From assembly GCA_023313575.1 (NCBI GenBank), contig JAJTTP010000027.1, forward strand, positions 372,001 through 436,000: a stretch of 64,000 nt of DNA. Direction: 5' to 3'. This stretch comes from Eutypella sp. D-1. Lineage: Eukaryota > Ascomycota > Sordariomycetes > Xylariales > Diatrypaceae. A program made the translations under genes and the position numbers. Of the stretch, positions 1-10,797 are shown one piece after another. Position 1 is the first letter of the stretch; each line of letters opens with the position of its first letter. The notes below the pieces were generated by a model. That model saw nothing but the letters and a program-made list of their open reading frames with translations, made no database searches and was not told the origin of the DNA.

Positions 1-1456
1 CCAGAAGATGTACGTGGTGGCGAAGCCAGAACTCATCCAGACGGTCCAGAAGCAGCATAAAACTCTCGCGTTCCCGCCTATCGAAGCTAAATTTGCGTCT
101 AAAGTCTGCGGGGCCAGTCTGAAAGCTCAGGCCATCCTGGATAAAAATGTAAATGGTGATGAGGGTGACTTCGGCCTCTCGATGGAGTCGTACGCCGCGA
201 TGCGCTCCGCCCTCAAGCCCGGCGCCGAGCTTGACGACATGAACCGCGTCATGATACAGGAAATTTCAAAGTTGCTCGATCTACTTCAACTGAATAAGGG
301 AGAGTCCCGCAAGATCGGGTTGTACGCCTGGCTAAGGGATGCCATTACGACAGCTACTACCAGGTCTGTGTACGGTCCCATGAACCCATATGATGATGAG
401 GCTATTGCCGATGCTTTTTGGTAAGTGGGCGAGGTGGACCTGAGACCCGGATCGAGTCGGACGCCACAAAGTTATGGTTCAGGGCTCACTTACGGACCAA
501 CGATTAACCTGTTCGTGGTTAGGGAATTTGAAAGCGGTCTTATGTCGATCCTGGTCGGCGTCCTTCCTTCACTTACCGCTCGAAAGCCTATTGCGGCTCG
601 GACCAAGGTTGCGAAGGCGTTCGAAGCATACTATAAAGCCGGCGGTGTACAGAAGGCATCGGCTCTGGCTCAGAAACGATATCAAGCAGAAATTGACAAC
701 GACGTCCCGCTCGAAGATATCGCGCGCTATGAAGTTGGGGGTTCAATTGCTGTCTTGGTAAACACGGCACCCTCGGCGTTCTGGACGCTCCTTTTGCTCC
801 ATTCTCACCCAAGTCTCCTTAATGATATCCGTAAAGAGATTGATGCCTGCACCGAAACAACCATCGAGAACGGCTCTACTGTCAAAACTATTGATATCAC
901 TACCCTGAAGGAAAGTTGTCCCCTGTTGCTGTCCTCTTACCAGGAAGTGCTTCGTTATCGCTCCATGGGCACATCCGTTCGCGAGGTAATGGAAGACACC
1001 TATCTTGACCAATGGCTACTGAAAAAAGGCGCCATGCTGCAAATGCCAAGCCGGATCATCCACCAGGATCCCGACCTCTGGGGCTCCAATGTCACGGAGT
1101 TCAATCCGCGCAGGTTCCTCCCAGAAGAGAAGCGAAACCGTCCACGCGATATATGTTTCCGTGCTTTCGGGGGCGGCAAAACTCTTTGTCCCGGCCGGCA
1201 CTTCGCGACGAACGAGATCCTCGCCGTCGTCGCCGTCTTTATCGCCAGATTGGACATGAAGCCAGTGAACGGCGACTGGACACTTCCGACAACGGCGAAA
1301 ACCAATGTCGCTGCCGTCGTCATGGAGCCGGATGATGATATCCAGGTTGAGATCAAAACGCGACAAGGCTTTGATGATGTTAAATGGGCCATCAACTTGA
1401 ACAAGTCGGAGAAGGTCTTCGCCATGGTGACGGAAGATAGCGGGGAGACAGAATAG
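1..1456 (+). CDS. Cytochrome P450, 3' part (5' end outside the window)
   Basis: This is the C-terminal part of a heme-thiolate monooxygenase. The frame is open to the left edge, so the membrane anchor and N-terminus lie outside. Exons are 1-420 and 523-1456. The intron has a GTAAGT donor at 421 and a TAG acceptor at 522; joining restores a Trp codon in phase 2. Visible marks are an E-x-x-R K-helix motif (EVLR, coded near 950) and the heme-binding loop FGGGKTLCPGRH (near 1165-1200) with its axial Cys. Both are diagnostic of the superfamily. The overall style recalls fungal P450s annotated as CYP7/CYP8-like sterol or prostacyclin-type hydroxylases, but I cannot assign a substrate. A quinone reductase and a short-chain dehydrogenase follow, which suggests the edge of a tailoring-enzyme cluster (inference). 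Confidence 0.9.
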
Positions 1457-1725
1457 ATGTCCTTGTGAGGATGCTCAGAAGCTTGGAATAATACTATCAG
1501 CTGCATCGCCCCGGCTATCCTTTCTTGTGGTGGAAGACATTATATTTAAATGGAAAGCCATTCCAAGAAAATTCCTTTCAAAGGCGCAGAGCCTTCTATT
1601 GTCTATTATTGTAACAATATCTGATCATTTGGTCTAAGTTCCGTACCTGGACGTTGATAGCCTAGTCTGTGATATGCTAGGTCAAAATAAGTGTGACATC
1701 CTATCCCTTGCAAGAGCATAAGGCT

Positions 1726-2535
1726 TTACTCGTGACGCTCCCCTTCCTCAGCATTGCGGATGTGCAACGAGACATAATCCGTCGTAGGGCTGCCTTCGAG
1801 CCCAGGTTTTAGGGTCAAGGTAGGCATCTCGTAATCGCCACTGTTCTGGGCACGATACGCGATCGGCTTCGTGTCAAACAGGCACCGCAGCTTCTGACGA
1901 AGCTCGTCTGCCGAAGTCTTGAAACTCGCTTCATCCACCCTATCCGACTTATGGAGAACGAATGGCGGCAGGACATCAAAGCCGACGTAGTAGAGGAGGC
2001 CATGATTTACGGGGAAAAGAAGGGCCTCCATCGGCCCGCAGATTCCTCGCTCGGAGTAGTGCTCCTTCCAGCCCCCAACCGTCACGACGACCATAGCGCG
2101 CTTCCCCGTGAGCTTTCCCTCTCCGTATCGTTCGCCCCATCGCTTGTCGCTGTAGGCCCCGAGGCCGTATCCGAAGCCGAGCGAATAGACCCTCTCGAAC
2201 CAGCCCTTGAGGATGGCAGGCATGCTGTACCACCACATCGGAAAGTGGAATATGACAGCATCGGCCCATAACAGCTTTTCTTGCTCGCGTTTCACGTCTT
2301 CGGTAAGCGTGTCCGTCATGGTCGCCTCCCCCGATGCGTGCGGCACTCTCAGACGGGCGTCGGCTGCTAGTTTGGGGAAGTCGGCGCGATCGACCTGGCT
2401 TTTCCATTCCATGGCGTAGAGGTCGGAGACCTGAACCTCGTGCCCCTGGGCTTTCAGTTCCTCCACCGTGACTTGAAGGAGAGAGCCATTGAGAGACTGT
2501 GGCTCGGGATGAGCGAAAATGACGAAGACTTTCAT
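1726..2535 (-). CDS. Flavodoxin-fold NAD(P)H:quinone oxidoreductase
   Basis: This single-exon gene encodes 269 residues, about the length of NQO1/NQO2-type two-electron quinone reductases. The N-terminal strand and loop KVFVIFAHPEPQSLNGS (residues 2-18) match the FMN/FAD phosphate-binding start of the Flavodoxin_2 family. The stretch FPMWWYSMPAILKGWFERV (about 98-116) is the family's signature around the isoalloxazine and quinone pocket. These enzymes are cytosolic and reduce quinones or azo and nitro compounds with NAD(P)H. There is no signal peptide. It is convergent with the P450 (269 bp between stops), so a shared operon-like transcript is not possible, but co-regulation in a detoxification or secondary-metabolism group is plausible. 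Family confidence is high; substrate is unknown. Confidence 0.9.
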   Translation of the reverse strand: MKVFVIFAHPEPQSLNGSLLQVTVEELKAQGHEVQVSDLYAMEWKSQVDRADFPKLAADARLRVPHASGEATMTDTLTEDVKREQEKLLWADAVIFHFPMWWYSMPAILKGWFERVYSLGFGYGLGAYSDKRWGERYGEGKLTGKRAMVVVTVGGWKEHYSERGICGPMEALLFPVNHGLLYYVGFDVLPPFVLHKSDRVDEASFKTSADELRQKLRCLFDTKPIAYRAQNSGDYEMPTLTLKPGLEGSPTTDYVSLHIRNAEEGERHE

Positions 2536-3572
2536 CGTAGTAGATTGCTAAGTGATGGCATTAAGTAGAATTCCAATTTGAGGGCATTGGAAATTGAAGA
2601 GATATAGTGTGCGCTTGCCATGGTGGCACCTTTATAGTCGCGGCCGCATTGCGGAGCGCCCCGGGGTTTCATCGGTGCCGGCATCGCCCCATCGACTTGG
2701 AAATATAGCTGATTGACAATCCGACAAAATCAGGATATCAACAGCTACATTACTAATTATATATGCATAAGCATGCTAGCATGTATTTGGTTAGCACCCT
2801 TCCCTTAGGATCATTCGTTCACTTTATAGACGCTCGCTCTCGTTTATAGATGCACGTCTCGTGACTATCGATCTGAGCCGCGGTGATCCTCTATTAGGAA
2901 GAGGTCCCGACAAGATAGCCGATCCCACCTCATCTTCACCTAGGCTTTGCCACTCAACATTCTCTATCTGCGAGTGCCGGGGAACGGTGCAATTCGGAAA
3001 GCAACATGTCGCCGTCCCCGATGGCAGTATATACGGTTCTTTGATCAACAGGTGTCATGCTGTATCCAGGCTCTGCTGGGATGTATTCTTTTCATTTCAG
3101 CCTTGTCACATACCCTTCGAGAGATGATACTCTCGATCATATCACTTAATAACCCTTGGTTGTACAAGGCTAATGATTGAGAGATGCTTGAAGCATACTG
3201 ATTGCTGAGATCGGAACCCAAGAGAAAAGGGGCCGAGATACGACTACACACCGTAAGATACCTACCTAGGTATTCATAGGACATCCGGGCATAACTGAGT
3301 GCCTCCTCCAAGTCTGAGGCTCCAACTACATGTCGCAAGTTATTGCTAGTTTTAGGCTATGGTCCTGTGGAGGCGTCTGTTTTCCTACGACGATATGCCA
3401 ATCGGGCCAAAACACTTTGAGGCGGTTCGTGGCTTAAATCAATGTAGCGCGTTTATACAAAATACTACTTGTAATTACATTCGCAATCTTTCTAGTCCAC
3501 CATTTCCCTTGCACCACCTACTGTCTCGTATCAAGCTCAGAAGTCTCCCCCATCACACCCCTTTTCGGGGCT
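2536..3572. other. Intergenic region, no gene recognised
   Basis: About 1 kb between the quinone reductase start and the short-chain dehydrogenase stop. Short open frames on both strands have no recognisable domain and overlap one another. A CCTAGGTA-type motif occurs near 3265. Promoter elements for the quinone reductase are expected at the left end but I cannot point to one. Confidence 0.5.
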
Positions 3573-4642
3573 TCATCCGTCGAATGCAACTTTGAGTGCA
3601 GTGTTATCCTTCGTTATTTTAGCCCATTGTAATGTCTGAATCCATAGCATCTGTTGTTTGGCTTCGTCTTGGCTTTCGGGTGAGCTGACGTCTTTCTTGA
3701 GCAGTGTAAAGAAGCCTTGTTCTCCCTTGTAGATCGGATTGACAGCCAGCTCGATGATATCGTGGCCACCCTCTGTCGAAGAACGCAGAGTTGGTGCACC
3801 GAGCCGCAGGAGAGGGAGCAACGGTTTCAAAAAGTACTTCTGCAGTCTATGCATGTTCTGAGGCGTATTCCGGGTGAGAGCACGGGAGTCGGGAAAATTG
3901 CCAGGGTTCACGGCGACAGCATCGATATACGACAAGGTCTCGTCCTAATGGTAGCCGCATGCGAAGAGCATAATTGTCAGTCCACTGCCAGCAATGTTTT
4001 TCCAGCCATGCTTACTTTCTGTATGTACCGGTTCAACGCATACATCCACGTCGTGAGGACCAACTTAGACGTGGCATACCTCTCATAGCCGCGTCCTTGT
4101 TTGTCATCGTCAACGGACGGGTTCTCAAGTAGACCGAGGTCGGTGGGAATAGATGGCGGATACTTCTCCATCGCATTCTTTCCCGGCCAGTGCGAGTCGC
4201 TCGAAATCAACACCACGCGGCCACCATTCCCAAATTGGCCGAGCAGACGCAGGACAAGCGCGGCGTGGGAGATGTGGTTCACTTGTAGGGTTTTGTCATA
4301 ACCGTCAACTGTAAGTTCAGGGTCTCCCACCAAATTCCAGTAGTAGGCATTGCAGATTACGGCGGCGATTGGTGGATATTGGCCGCTGGCAATACCGACT
4401 ATGATCAAGTCGCAGAATTCGTGCGTGTCGTGCAGGCTGGCCAGATCAAGCTGATGAATATGGGCTTTAGCTTGTGGGAAACGAGCTATGATTGCACGAA
4501 GACTTTGAGTATGGACGTCCGAGTCTGAGGCGTCTCTCACGGTGAAGATGGCCGTATGAGATGGATAAGTTTTCAGGAGATGCTCGGCGGCATGTAGAGC
4601 GACGGAGCCGTTGGCGCCCGTTAGAATGATGGAGCCCGCCAT
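3573..4642 (-). CDS. Short-chain dehydrogenase/reductase
   Basis: Two exons (4642-4016 and 3944-3573) give 332 residues. The intron, GTAAG at 4015 to TAG at 3945, is phase 0; joining gives RYIQK-DETLSYID without a break. The N-terminal TGANGSVALHAA (8-19) is the glycine-rich NAD(P)-binding turn. VNHISHA (121-127) holds the conserved Asn, LISSDS (146-150) the catalytic Ser, and YATSK (189-193) the catalytic Tyr and Lys. The family's usual NAG at strand 4 is NAY here (98-100). It belongs to the extended retinol-dehydrogenase / protochlorophyllide-reductase-like group common in fungal secondary metabolism. The product and substrate cannot be told from sequence. It lies next to the quinone reductase and P450 at the left edge. 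Confidence 0.88.
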
Positions 4643-5551
4643 TCTGGATGTTATAGAGTTCTATGGAGGGTGAGGGTTAGATGTCACGGTGGAGAATGTA
4701 AAATGAAGGAGGGAAATATTAAGCAGCGGGCGGTAGAAGGATGAGAAAGGCTTTCGCGCCTCTCCCACCATTCCTTCATGTTGGTAGTTCGCTCTTGTTT
4801 GGCACACCTTGAGTCCGTTTGCTTCCGAATAGTCAAGGAATAGATATATTAATCCCATGCAAGGGGTTCTCATTTATCTGTGTTTGTTACACGACGTCGC
4901 ATGGAATCTGCTTACCATGCATAATGACGTTGATACATGTAACACACATAAACCAATATATCATCACTGGCCCCCAGTGAGCGCTTAGGGTGTCTACGTG
5001 TGTTCTTCTACTCGATAGCATCCAGCTGTTACGGATTGGTCACCCGTATAGGTTCTCCACCATATGTCCAGGGGGTTCACATATATATATATATATGGCT
5101 GTAAGCACCAGTATGATTACCACCATTGCAATCATTCACCAATCTTTTAGCCCCGATGGTGCAACGGTATGGTCCAACCGTAACACCAGCATCCAGACCA
5201 GCCATGCCCTGAATATGCATCGTAGCGCTTATTTGATCTTAGTTAGTGATGGCTACGGCTCAGGGGCGCCGTGTGACTCTTATACAGGAGCGGCAATAAA
5301 GGCCTTTAAGGAAACAATGACTGAAGCTCACTGTGGCCAATTTTCCCGCTCATGTGAGCTGCTTTCCGTCAGTGTCTACTGTCAATGTGTAATGCCAATA
5401 TTCAACTAATGACTGATAGAGAACTGAGAACGTCGAGCACCAGGGCGGCGGGGATAGGGATCAAAACCAAGGTGAATAGACATATCATGGAAGTCTTACT
5501 CAAAGTTACGGACGAGTTTATGGATATAGAGAATCGACAAGAGACCTTCGG
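4643..5551. other. Intergenic region with a short (TA)n run
   Basis: About 0.9 kb with no supported gene. A pure AT-dinucleotide run lies at about 5080-5096. The open frames seen across 4990-5409 lack any domain or plausible codon bias. Confidence 0.5.
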
Positions 5552-6880
5552 TCAGATACCCCAGACCTTCGCCACTAAGGCCTTCGGGACCTTCTCGACA
5601 CTCGAAGCGGCATGCTGCAAAGCCAAGCGCATCAGGTTGAGTGACTGGCTGCCAAGATACAGCGGCACCTTGAGGCGTTGGCCTTCCTCGATGGCCGCCT
5701 GGGTCTGTTGTGCGAGAGCACCCAGCCCTTCGGTATCGGCCGCGAGATCCTGTTCACGGCAAAGCCGAATAATCTCTGGACCGACCGAGCGCAGCATCGT
5801 GCTTCCGCCGGCGGCATTGATGCACAGGTCAAACACTTGGTCCAGGTCCAGCCCGCATCTCTTGGCAAATGTCAGCGCCTCCGCAGCCGAGCACAGATTG
5901 ATACCTTTCAGCAGCGCAACTACAAGCTTCAGCTTTTCCTTCTCGTCCTCAACCTGTCCTTTCACAGGGCCGACCTTGTCCTTTCCCTCGGTATACATCC
6001 TGATCATTCCACTGTCGTCATCGGGACCGTAGCCGAGGCCCAGACCGGCGAAGTAAACCTGCTCAGCCGTGCTCGCTAAAGGTGTTGGAAAGCCATACCG
6101 CATCGCCTCGGTCGTGATGATGCCGGTGTCTTTCAAGATGATGGTCAGCGCGCTGGAGAGGGGCTGGAAGCCCGTCGCCATTCGCGGTACCCTATGCTCT
6201 AACATCCACGCCCATGCCTCCGACTCCAGTAATGCCTGGTGCGCGGTGCTAAATTCCAGACCAAGCCGGGCCGCAAAACCCATCGCTTCGCTTGCGCCTA
6301 GGATCTGGTTCGCCGCCAGTACCTGGTGCACCATCTTCATATTGCTCCCAGCACCAATCCCACCCTTGACGATATACAGCTTGTGCTCGTCGGCCAGCTC
6401 CTGGAGGAGGAATCGTCCCTTTTCCAGCGCCGCGTCGGAAGCACCCGCCATAATAGACAGCGTACCATCTGCCGCACGCACAGATCCACCGGAGACCGGC
6501 GCGTCTATCAGGAGAATATCGCTCCGCCCAGCCTCCGCCAGCTGCTTTTCTAGGCTCTGTACATAGGCACACGGCACCGTCGAACATAACAGGAGACTAG
6601 CCCCCTTGGGCATGGCCGGGACTGCCGGATCCGAGCCTTCGAGGAGAACTGCCTGCGCCTGCTGCGCAGTCGCGACCATACAGATACAGAAGTTCTTGCC
6701 GGCGACTGCTTCGGCGGGTTTCGTGGCCGTATGACCGCCCGCTTCTCGGAACCGGTCGAGCGTCGGCTGCCAGACGTCGAAGCCGGTCACGCTGTATCCC
6801 TGCTTGATGAGATGCGTGGCCATCCCGAAGCCCATGGCCCCGAGGCCTATAAAGGAGATAGCAGGCTTTGACGATTCCAT
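5552..6880 (-). CDS. Beta-hydroxyacid dehydrogenase, L-threonate dehydrogenase-like, with extra C-terminal domain
   Basis: This single-exon gene encodes 442 residues, against about 290-310 for ordinary 3-hydroxyisobutyrate / L-threonate (LtnD) dehydrogenases. Residues 8-165 are the NAD-binding Rossmann domain, with GLGAMG at 12-17. DAPVSGG (126-132) is the substrate-binding signature. Lys182, in the family's G-x-G-x-x-x-K stretch, aligns with the catalytic lysine. The helical C-terminal domain runs to about 300. From about 330 to 440 a second helical segment resembles a repeat of that domain without its own Rossmann fold. The reaction expected is NAD-dependent oxidation of a C4 sugar acid or similar beta-hydroxyacid. 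It is divergent from the class II aldolase (821 bp apart) and sits in a row of sugar-phosphate genes. 3-hydroxyisobutyrate or tartronate semialdehyde reduction are alternatives. Confidence 0.85.
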   Translation of the reverse strand: MESSKPAISFIGLGAMGFGMATHLIKQGYSVTGFDVWQPTLDRFREAGGHTATKPAEAVAGKNFCICMVATAQQAQAVLLEGSDPAVPAMPKGASLLLCSTVPCAYVQSLEKQLAEAGRSDILLIDAPVSGGSVRAADGTLSIMAGASDAALEKGRFLLQELADEHKLYIVKGGIGAGSNMKMVHQVLAANQILGASEAMGFAARLGLEFSTAHQALLESEAWAWMLEHRVPRMATGFQPLSSALTIILKDTGIITTEAMRYGFPTPLASTAEQVYFAGLGLGYGPDDDSGMIRMYTEGKDKVGPVKGQVEDEKEKLKLVVALLKGINLCSAAEALTFAKRCGLDLDQVFDLCINAAGGSTMLRSVGPEIIRLCREQDLAADTEGLGALAQQTQAAIEEGQRLKVPLYLGSQSLNLMRLALQHAASSVEKVPKALVAKVWGI

Positions 6881-7701
6881 GACGAGGTGAGTTCTTAATC
6901 GGTGACGTTTTTTGATTTCTTCTACGTCTGGGGGACTAGTGTAGGCTGGCTCACCCTATGGTCTATCCAGATATTCGGGAATGCCTACGTTTGACCTGGG
7001 TACTTACGAGACCACCCTACTTACGACGGTACGGCAACTAACGCTGTTCGCCGGCCCTAACCCCTGCCCTGGTGCAACCAATTTAGCCGCCGTGAAAATC
7101 CGGGGTAGGTTGTACATCTCCTGAGGGGGTGGGGATCAGGATATCGTACTAACTACGTAGTTTTTCGGGTTATGATTCTCCGCATAGCCATCGGCGCCTT
7201 AGGACGCTATCGGGTATAAACTCCCCGAAATCGGCTTCCGCGAATTTCACATGGAAGTCTACGGCTCGGCTGATGATTGTCCGACCCGCAGCGATACAGT
7301 TACGTTGAAAGTCTTTCTAACATACCTATGTATATCCACTTCGTGGTTGTGATGATGATGGTGGTGCGGGCGGGTGGCTATTACCCCTCGCACTATTCTC
7401 CGAGGGCTGGGCGAATGCGCCGCGATCCGGTGGAAGGGGTCGCCAGTAAAAAGAACTGTCGGTCATGTTAGTCGCATGAGCCAGCGGTGCACATGTAGAA
7501 TACCCGATATTTACTTAATAAAAGTACTCTTAAGGTTTCTTGGACGCAGTCGCATTGTCAAATCAAACGTGGAACAATTCCAATCCAACAGCTGATTGTA
7601 GTGTTGAAGATATCGTGCAAGGAATTGAATCTTAGATACAATTTCTTTTTCACGTCTCTATTTACGCAGTCACTTTGTCGCCGATTTGAAATCTAGTTAA
7701 G
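6881..7701. promoter_or_regulatory. Divergent promoter region between dehydrogenase and aldolase
   Basis: This 821-bp gap separates the starts of two divergently transcribed genes, so it must hold both promoters. It contains at least two matches to the fungal carbon-catabolite repressor consensus SYGGRG (CTGGGG at 6928-6933 and GTGGGG at 7129-7134). Such 6-mers occur often by chance, so regulation by a CreA/Cre1-type repressor is only a suggestion. Confidence 0.4.
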
Positions 7702-8568
7702 ATGGCTCGACCCGACCTCTCCAAAAACCGATCCATGGCAATCCTCAACAAGGCGCGCGAAGGCGGCTACGCCGTGCCGGGGATGTGCTGCTATAACATC
7801 GAGTCGATCATCGCGACGGTTCGCGCCGCCGAGGCCGCCCGCTCTCCGGCCATGGTCCTCTTATTCCCCTGGGCCATCGAATACGCGGGTGCTTCCCTCG
7901 TCAAAGCCGCCGCGGACGCCGCCCACAGCGCTTCGGTCCCCGTCAGTCTGCATCTGGACCACGCGCAGAAACCCGAGCTGGTGCGGCGCGCCGCCGACAT
8001 CCCCGACGGCTTCGACTCTATCATGTGCGACATGAGCCACTACGAGAAAGAGGAGAATCTGGCGCTAACCCGCGAGCTGGTCGCGTACTGCCATGAGCGC
8101 GGCATCGCGACCGAGGCGGAACCCGGTCGCATCGAGGGCGGCGAGGACGGCGTCGCTGCGACCGCGGATCTCGAGGCCGTGCTGACCACCCCGGAACAGG
8201 CCCAGGAGTTCGTCGACACTGGCATCGAGATGCTGGCGCCCGCCTTCGGCAACGTGCACGGCGAGTACGGGCCCCGCGGGATCCAGCTCGAGTACGACCG
8301 CCTCGAGTCCATCAACAAGGCGGTCGGCGATCAGGTCCGTCTCGTATTACACGGCGCCGACCCCTTCACCGAGGAGATCTTCCATCGGTGTATCCAGGCC
8401 GGCGTGAGCAAGGTCAACATCAACAAGGGCATGAACAAACACTACGCTGCCGTACAAGAGGAGATGCGCGGTAAGCCGCTCACTAGCGTTATCGAAGCCG
8501 GCACGGACAGAATGCAGAAGGCGATCGAGGAGTACATGAGGCAACTCGGCAGTGCTGGAAAGGCTTAA
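7702..8568 (+). CDS. Class II (zinc) ketose-bisphosphate aldolase family protein
   Basis: This single-exon gene encodes 288 residues, the usual size of the FbaA/GatY/KbaY family. HLDHA (84-88) supplies the catalytic Asp86 and zinc ligand His87. Zinc ligands also include the His of NVHGEYG (His186) and of LVLHGADPF (His217). The NINKGM stretch (239-244) is the phosphate-binding loop typical of the family. The enzyme cleaves or forms ketose (bis)phosphates through a zinc enediolate. It is not the housekeeping fungal fructose-1,6-bisphosphate aldolase, which is about 360 residues and differs at the N-terminus. Its neighbours are a threonate-type dehydrogenase, a DhaK-type kinase, an RpiB and a TIM-like protein. 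That setting suggests a C4 or otherwise unusual sugar-phosphate substrate. Family assignment is firm; substrate is inference. Confidence 0.9.
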   Translation: MARPDLSKNRSMAILNKAREGGYAVPGMCCYNIESIIATVRAAEAARSPAMVLLFPWAIEYAGASLVKAAADAAHSASVPVSLHLDHAQKPELVRRAADIPDGFDSIMCDMSHYEKEENLALTRELVAYCHERGIATEAEPGRIEGGEDGVAATADLEAVLTTPEQAQEFVDTGIEMLAPAFGNVHGEYGPRGIQLEYDRLESINKAVGDQVRLVLHGADPFTEEIFHRCIQAGVSKVNINKGMNKHYAAVQEEMRGKPLTSVIEAGTDRMQKAIEEYMRQLGSAGKA

Positions 8569-9018
8569 AATTGGACACCGGCGAGACCAGTCACTACATA
8601 GAAGAAGGGGGTCGCTCAAGCAGAAGCGAATGGGCAGATGTACATAGACACGGCACGAAGGCACGATACGGCATAGCATAAAACTCTGGCATAAACTAGA
8701 GCACGACATAGCTTATGAAACTGTGGAATAGAGCATAAAATCGGTGCATAATTTTTTTGCAAAACTACTTACGCAGCCAAGTCCGGGACTGTGGATCGCA
8801 ATAAGAGACGGTAACAAGTGCTAATGCCTCTCTTGCGTCACTCCGTGCGGCACACACATGCAAAACTCGGCAAACATGCGGGTGTTTACGGGAAATGATA
8901 TATATGATAATGCAATAAGAGGAAGAAAACAGCTTCTTCAAAAATTAATAATTATTATACAGATGACTTAGCAAGTATCATGACCTAGTTATGAGAAAAC
9001 TTCTCGCCTCATTTCATT
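8569..9018. other. Convergent 3' intergenic region
   Basis: 450 bp between the stops of the aldolase and the kinase. It is A/T-rich towards 8930-8970 and holds no gene. Both transcripts must end here. Confidence 0.5.
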
Positions 9019-10797
9019 TCACAAGCCCTCCTGAAACCCCTTGATCACCACCATGGCGCCCCATGCTCCCGGGTCGGGAGGCAACTCCTTGGAATCGGTG
9101 CCGGTGCCTACATACGTCGCCCTGCCCAGCCGCGGCGTCATGGTCTTGGTGGCCTCGGCGCCCTGAATCGCGGCCTTGACGCCGGCGCCGAAGTCGCCTC
9201 CTGTGCGCAAAGCCTCGGCAAACGGGATCAGGGTGTCCATGACGGTGCGGTCGCCAACCTTGGCGGGCGTGTATCGTCGCAGGTTCTCAAGCGATGCAGT
9301 GAGAGCCTTGACCCAGAGCTTCGGGACGTCGCCTCCTTCCGCGCCCTGCGCCAGCGCCGCGTTCTCCTCCAACGCCACCCGCAGCGCCACGAAGAAGATC
9401 CCCAGCACCCCGCCCAGCGTCCCGCCCATCTTGCTCTCGATGATCTCCTCCAGCTCCTGCAGCACCGAGACCACGGACCCGTCCTTCGCCAGCCCGTTGT
9501 CCACCGCCGCCAGCAACGCGCTCGCACCCGTCCGCAGCGTCTCGCCGCAGTCCCCGTCGCCCATGATCGTGTCCCACTTCGTGAGGTCGGGCTCCGCGGC
9601 GATCAGGTCCCCGCACGCGCGCCGCAGCGCGCTCTCCAGCGTCCCGGGGGCGATCTTGAGGTCCCGCGCCGGGTCGACGGGCCGGCGTCCGTGCGGCGGC
9701 GGCTGCACGATCTGTTCGCTGCGCGGTCGCCGGCGCGCCTGCGCGCCGCTCATGGATTCCCAGCTCGTGTTGGTCCGCGCGTCGAAGAACCCCTTGATCT
9801 CCTCCGCGCTGTACGAGCAGTTCCGCGCCGCCGCCGTCACGTTGATGATGGAGACTGAGAACGCCGGCGCGTTGAGCGACGTCTCGAGGAAGCCGGCTGC
9901 TAGACGCACCGGCTCGATTTTCCAGTCCGCCGCCAGCTGCTCTAGTAATTCGTCGACTAGTGCGCCTAGCTCTAGGTGCGATATCCCGCCGAAGTTGCTG
10001 ACGAGCAGGATCGTCTCGTCGCCGGGTTGGAAGTTCACGTACCCCCGCTCAGGATCCTTCTCGTCCAGGCAGTACGTCAGGATCTGCTTGACGAGGTCTT
10101 GCGGGCTCGGTGCGGGGCTGAGTTTCCGGTAGCCGGGCTCGTTGTGCGGTCCCGTGCCAATCTCCACCTCGTTTTCTTGGAGCGTGCCATGCGTCGCCCG
10201 TCCTGGTACGTGGCAATGGTCTAGCGTCGCCGCGATCGAGACGATCTGCTTGGAGAAGGCAACTCCGAGGTCATACACTTGATCGAGCGAACCTCCCGCC
10301 CCGGCAGCACCGCCCATCACCTTGAGTACGCCGAGCTGGCCCGCCAGGCCCCTGCGACCGACCAGACTACCCTTCTTGCCCACCGATACATCGTCGCCGC
10401 AGATGATCATCCGGCACTTGTGACCCCGCGCGATGCCCTTCTCGTTGGCGAGGCCAAAGTGCAGGCAGTCGCCAGTGTAGTTCGTGACCACCAGGATGGA
10501 CCCCTTGTCGGAAGGAACCGCCTCGATTCCCGCCAGGATCTGTTTTGTGCTGGGCGAGGCGAAGATGTCGCCCTGCACGGAGGCCGCGAGCATGTTCTCG
10601 CCCACGTATCCCGACCAGGCGGGCTCGTGGCCGGAACCACCTCCGCTGATGATCGAGACCTTGGTCCTGTCAAACGTCGTGTCGTACACCACGCGGTTCG
10701 TCTCGTCTAGGCTTAAAGATGGGTTGTAGGCAATGATACCCCGAAGGGCCTTATTGACCAGTCCATCTGGGGACTGGAAGAGATGGCGGTTCGACAT
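9019..10797 (-). CDS. ATP-dependent dihydroxyacetone/erythrulose-type kinase (DhaK-DhaL)
   Basis: This single-exon gene encodes 592 complete residues, the length of fungal single-chain DAK kinases. The DhaK domain (about 1-340) opens with SGGGSGHEP (51-59). His218, in the TGPHNEPG stretch, is the conserved histidine that in this family holds the ketose covalently. A linker rich in Arg and Pro follows (about 350-380). The DhaL nucleotide-binding domain begins near 385 with MGDGDCG (412-418), whose aspartates bind magnesium-ATP. The reaction is phosphorylation of dihydroxyacetone or a related short ketose; bacterial relatives (LerK and others) act on erythrulose. Two isomerases of erythrulose-phosphate type lie directly downstream on the other strand, which favours a C4 substrate. 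Glycerol or methanol-type DAK function is the alternative. Confidence 0.93.
   Translation of the reverse strand: MSNRHLFQSPDGLVNKALRGIIAYNPSLSLDETNRVVYDTTFDRTKVSIISGGGSGHEPAWSGYVGENMLAASVQGDIFASPSTKQILAGIEAVPSDKGSILVVTNYTGDCLHFGLANEKGIARGHKCRMIICGDDVSVGKKGSLVGRRGLAGQLGVLKVMGGAAGAGGSLDQVYDLGVAFSKQIVSIAATLDHCHVPGRATHGTLQENEVEIGTGPHNEPGYRKLSPAPSPQDLVKQILTYCLDEKDPERGYVNFQPGDETILLVSNFGGISHLELGALVDELLEQLAADWKIEPVRLAAGFLETSLNAPAFSVSIINVTAAARNCSYSAEEIKGFFDARTNTSWESMSGAQARRRPRSEQIVQPPPHGRRPVDPARDLKIAPGTLESALRRACGDLIAAEPDLTKWDTIMGDGDCGETLRTGASALLAAVDNGLAKDGSVVSVLQELEEIIESKMGGTLGGVLGIFFVALRVALEENAALAQGAEGGDVPKLWVKALTASLENLRRYTPAKVGDRTVMDTLIPFAEALRTGGDFGAGVKAAIQGAEATKTMTPRLGRATYVGTGTDSKELPPDPGAWGAMVVIKGFQEGL

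Noticed and set aside
9176..10132. 318-codon open frame antisense to the kinase gene
   Set aside because: It is a GC-rich shadow of the DhaK-DhaL gene, with Ser/Arg/Pro-biased composition and no domain.
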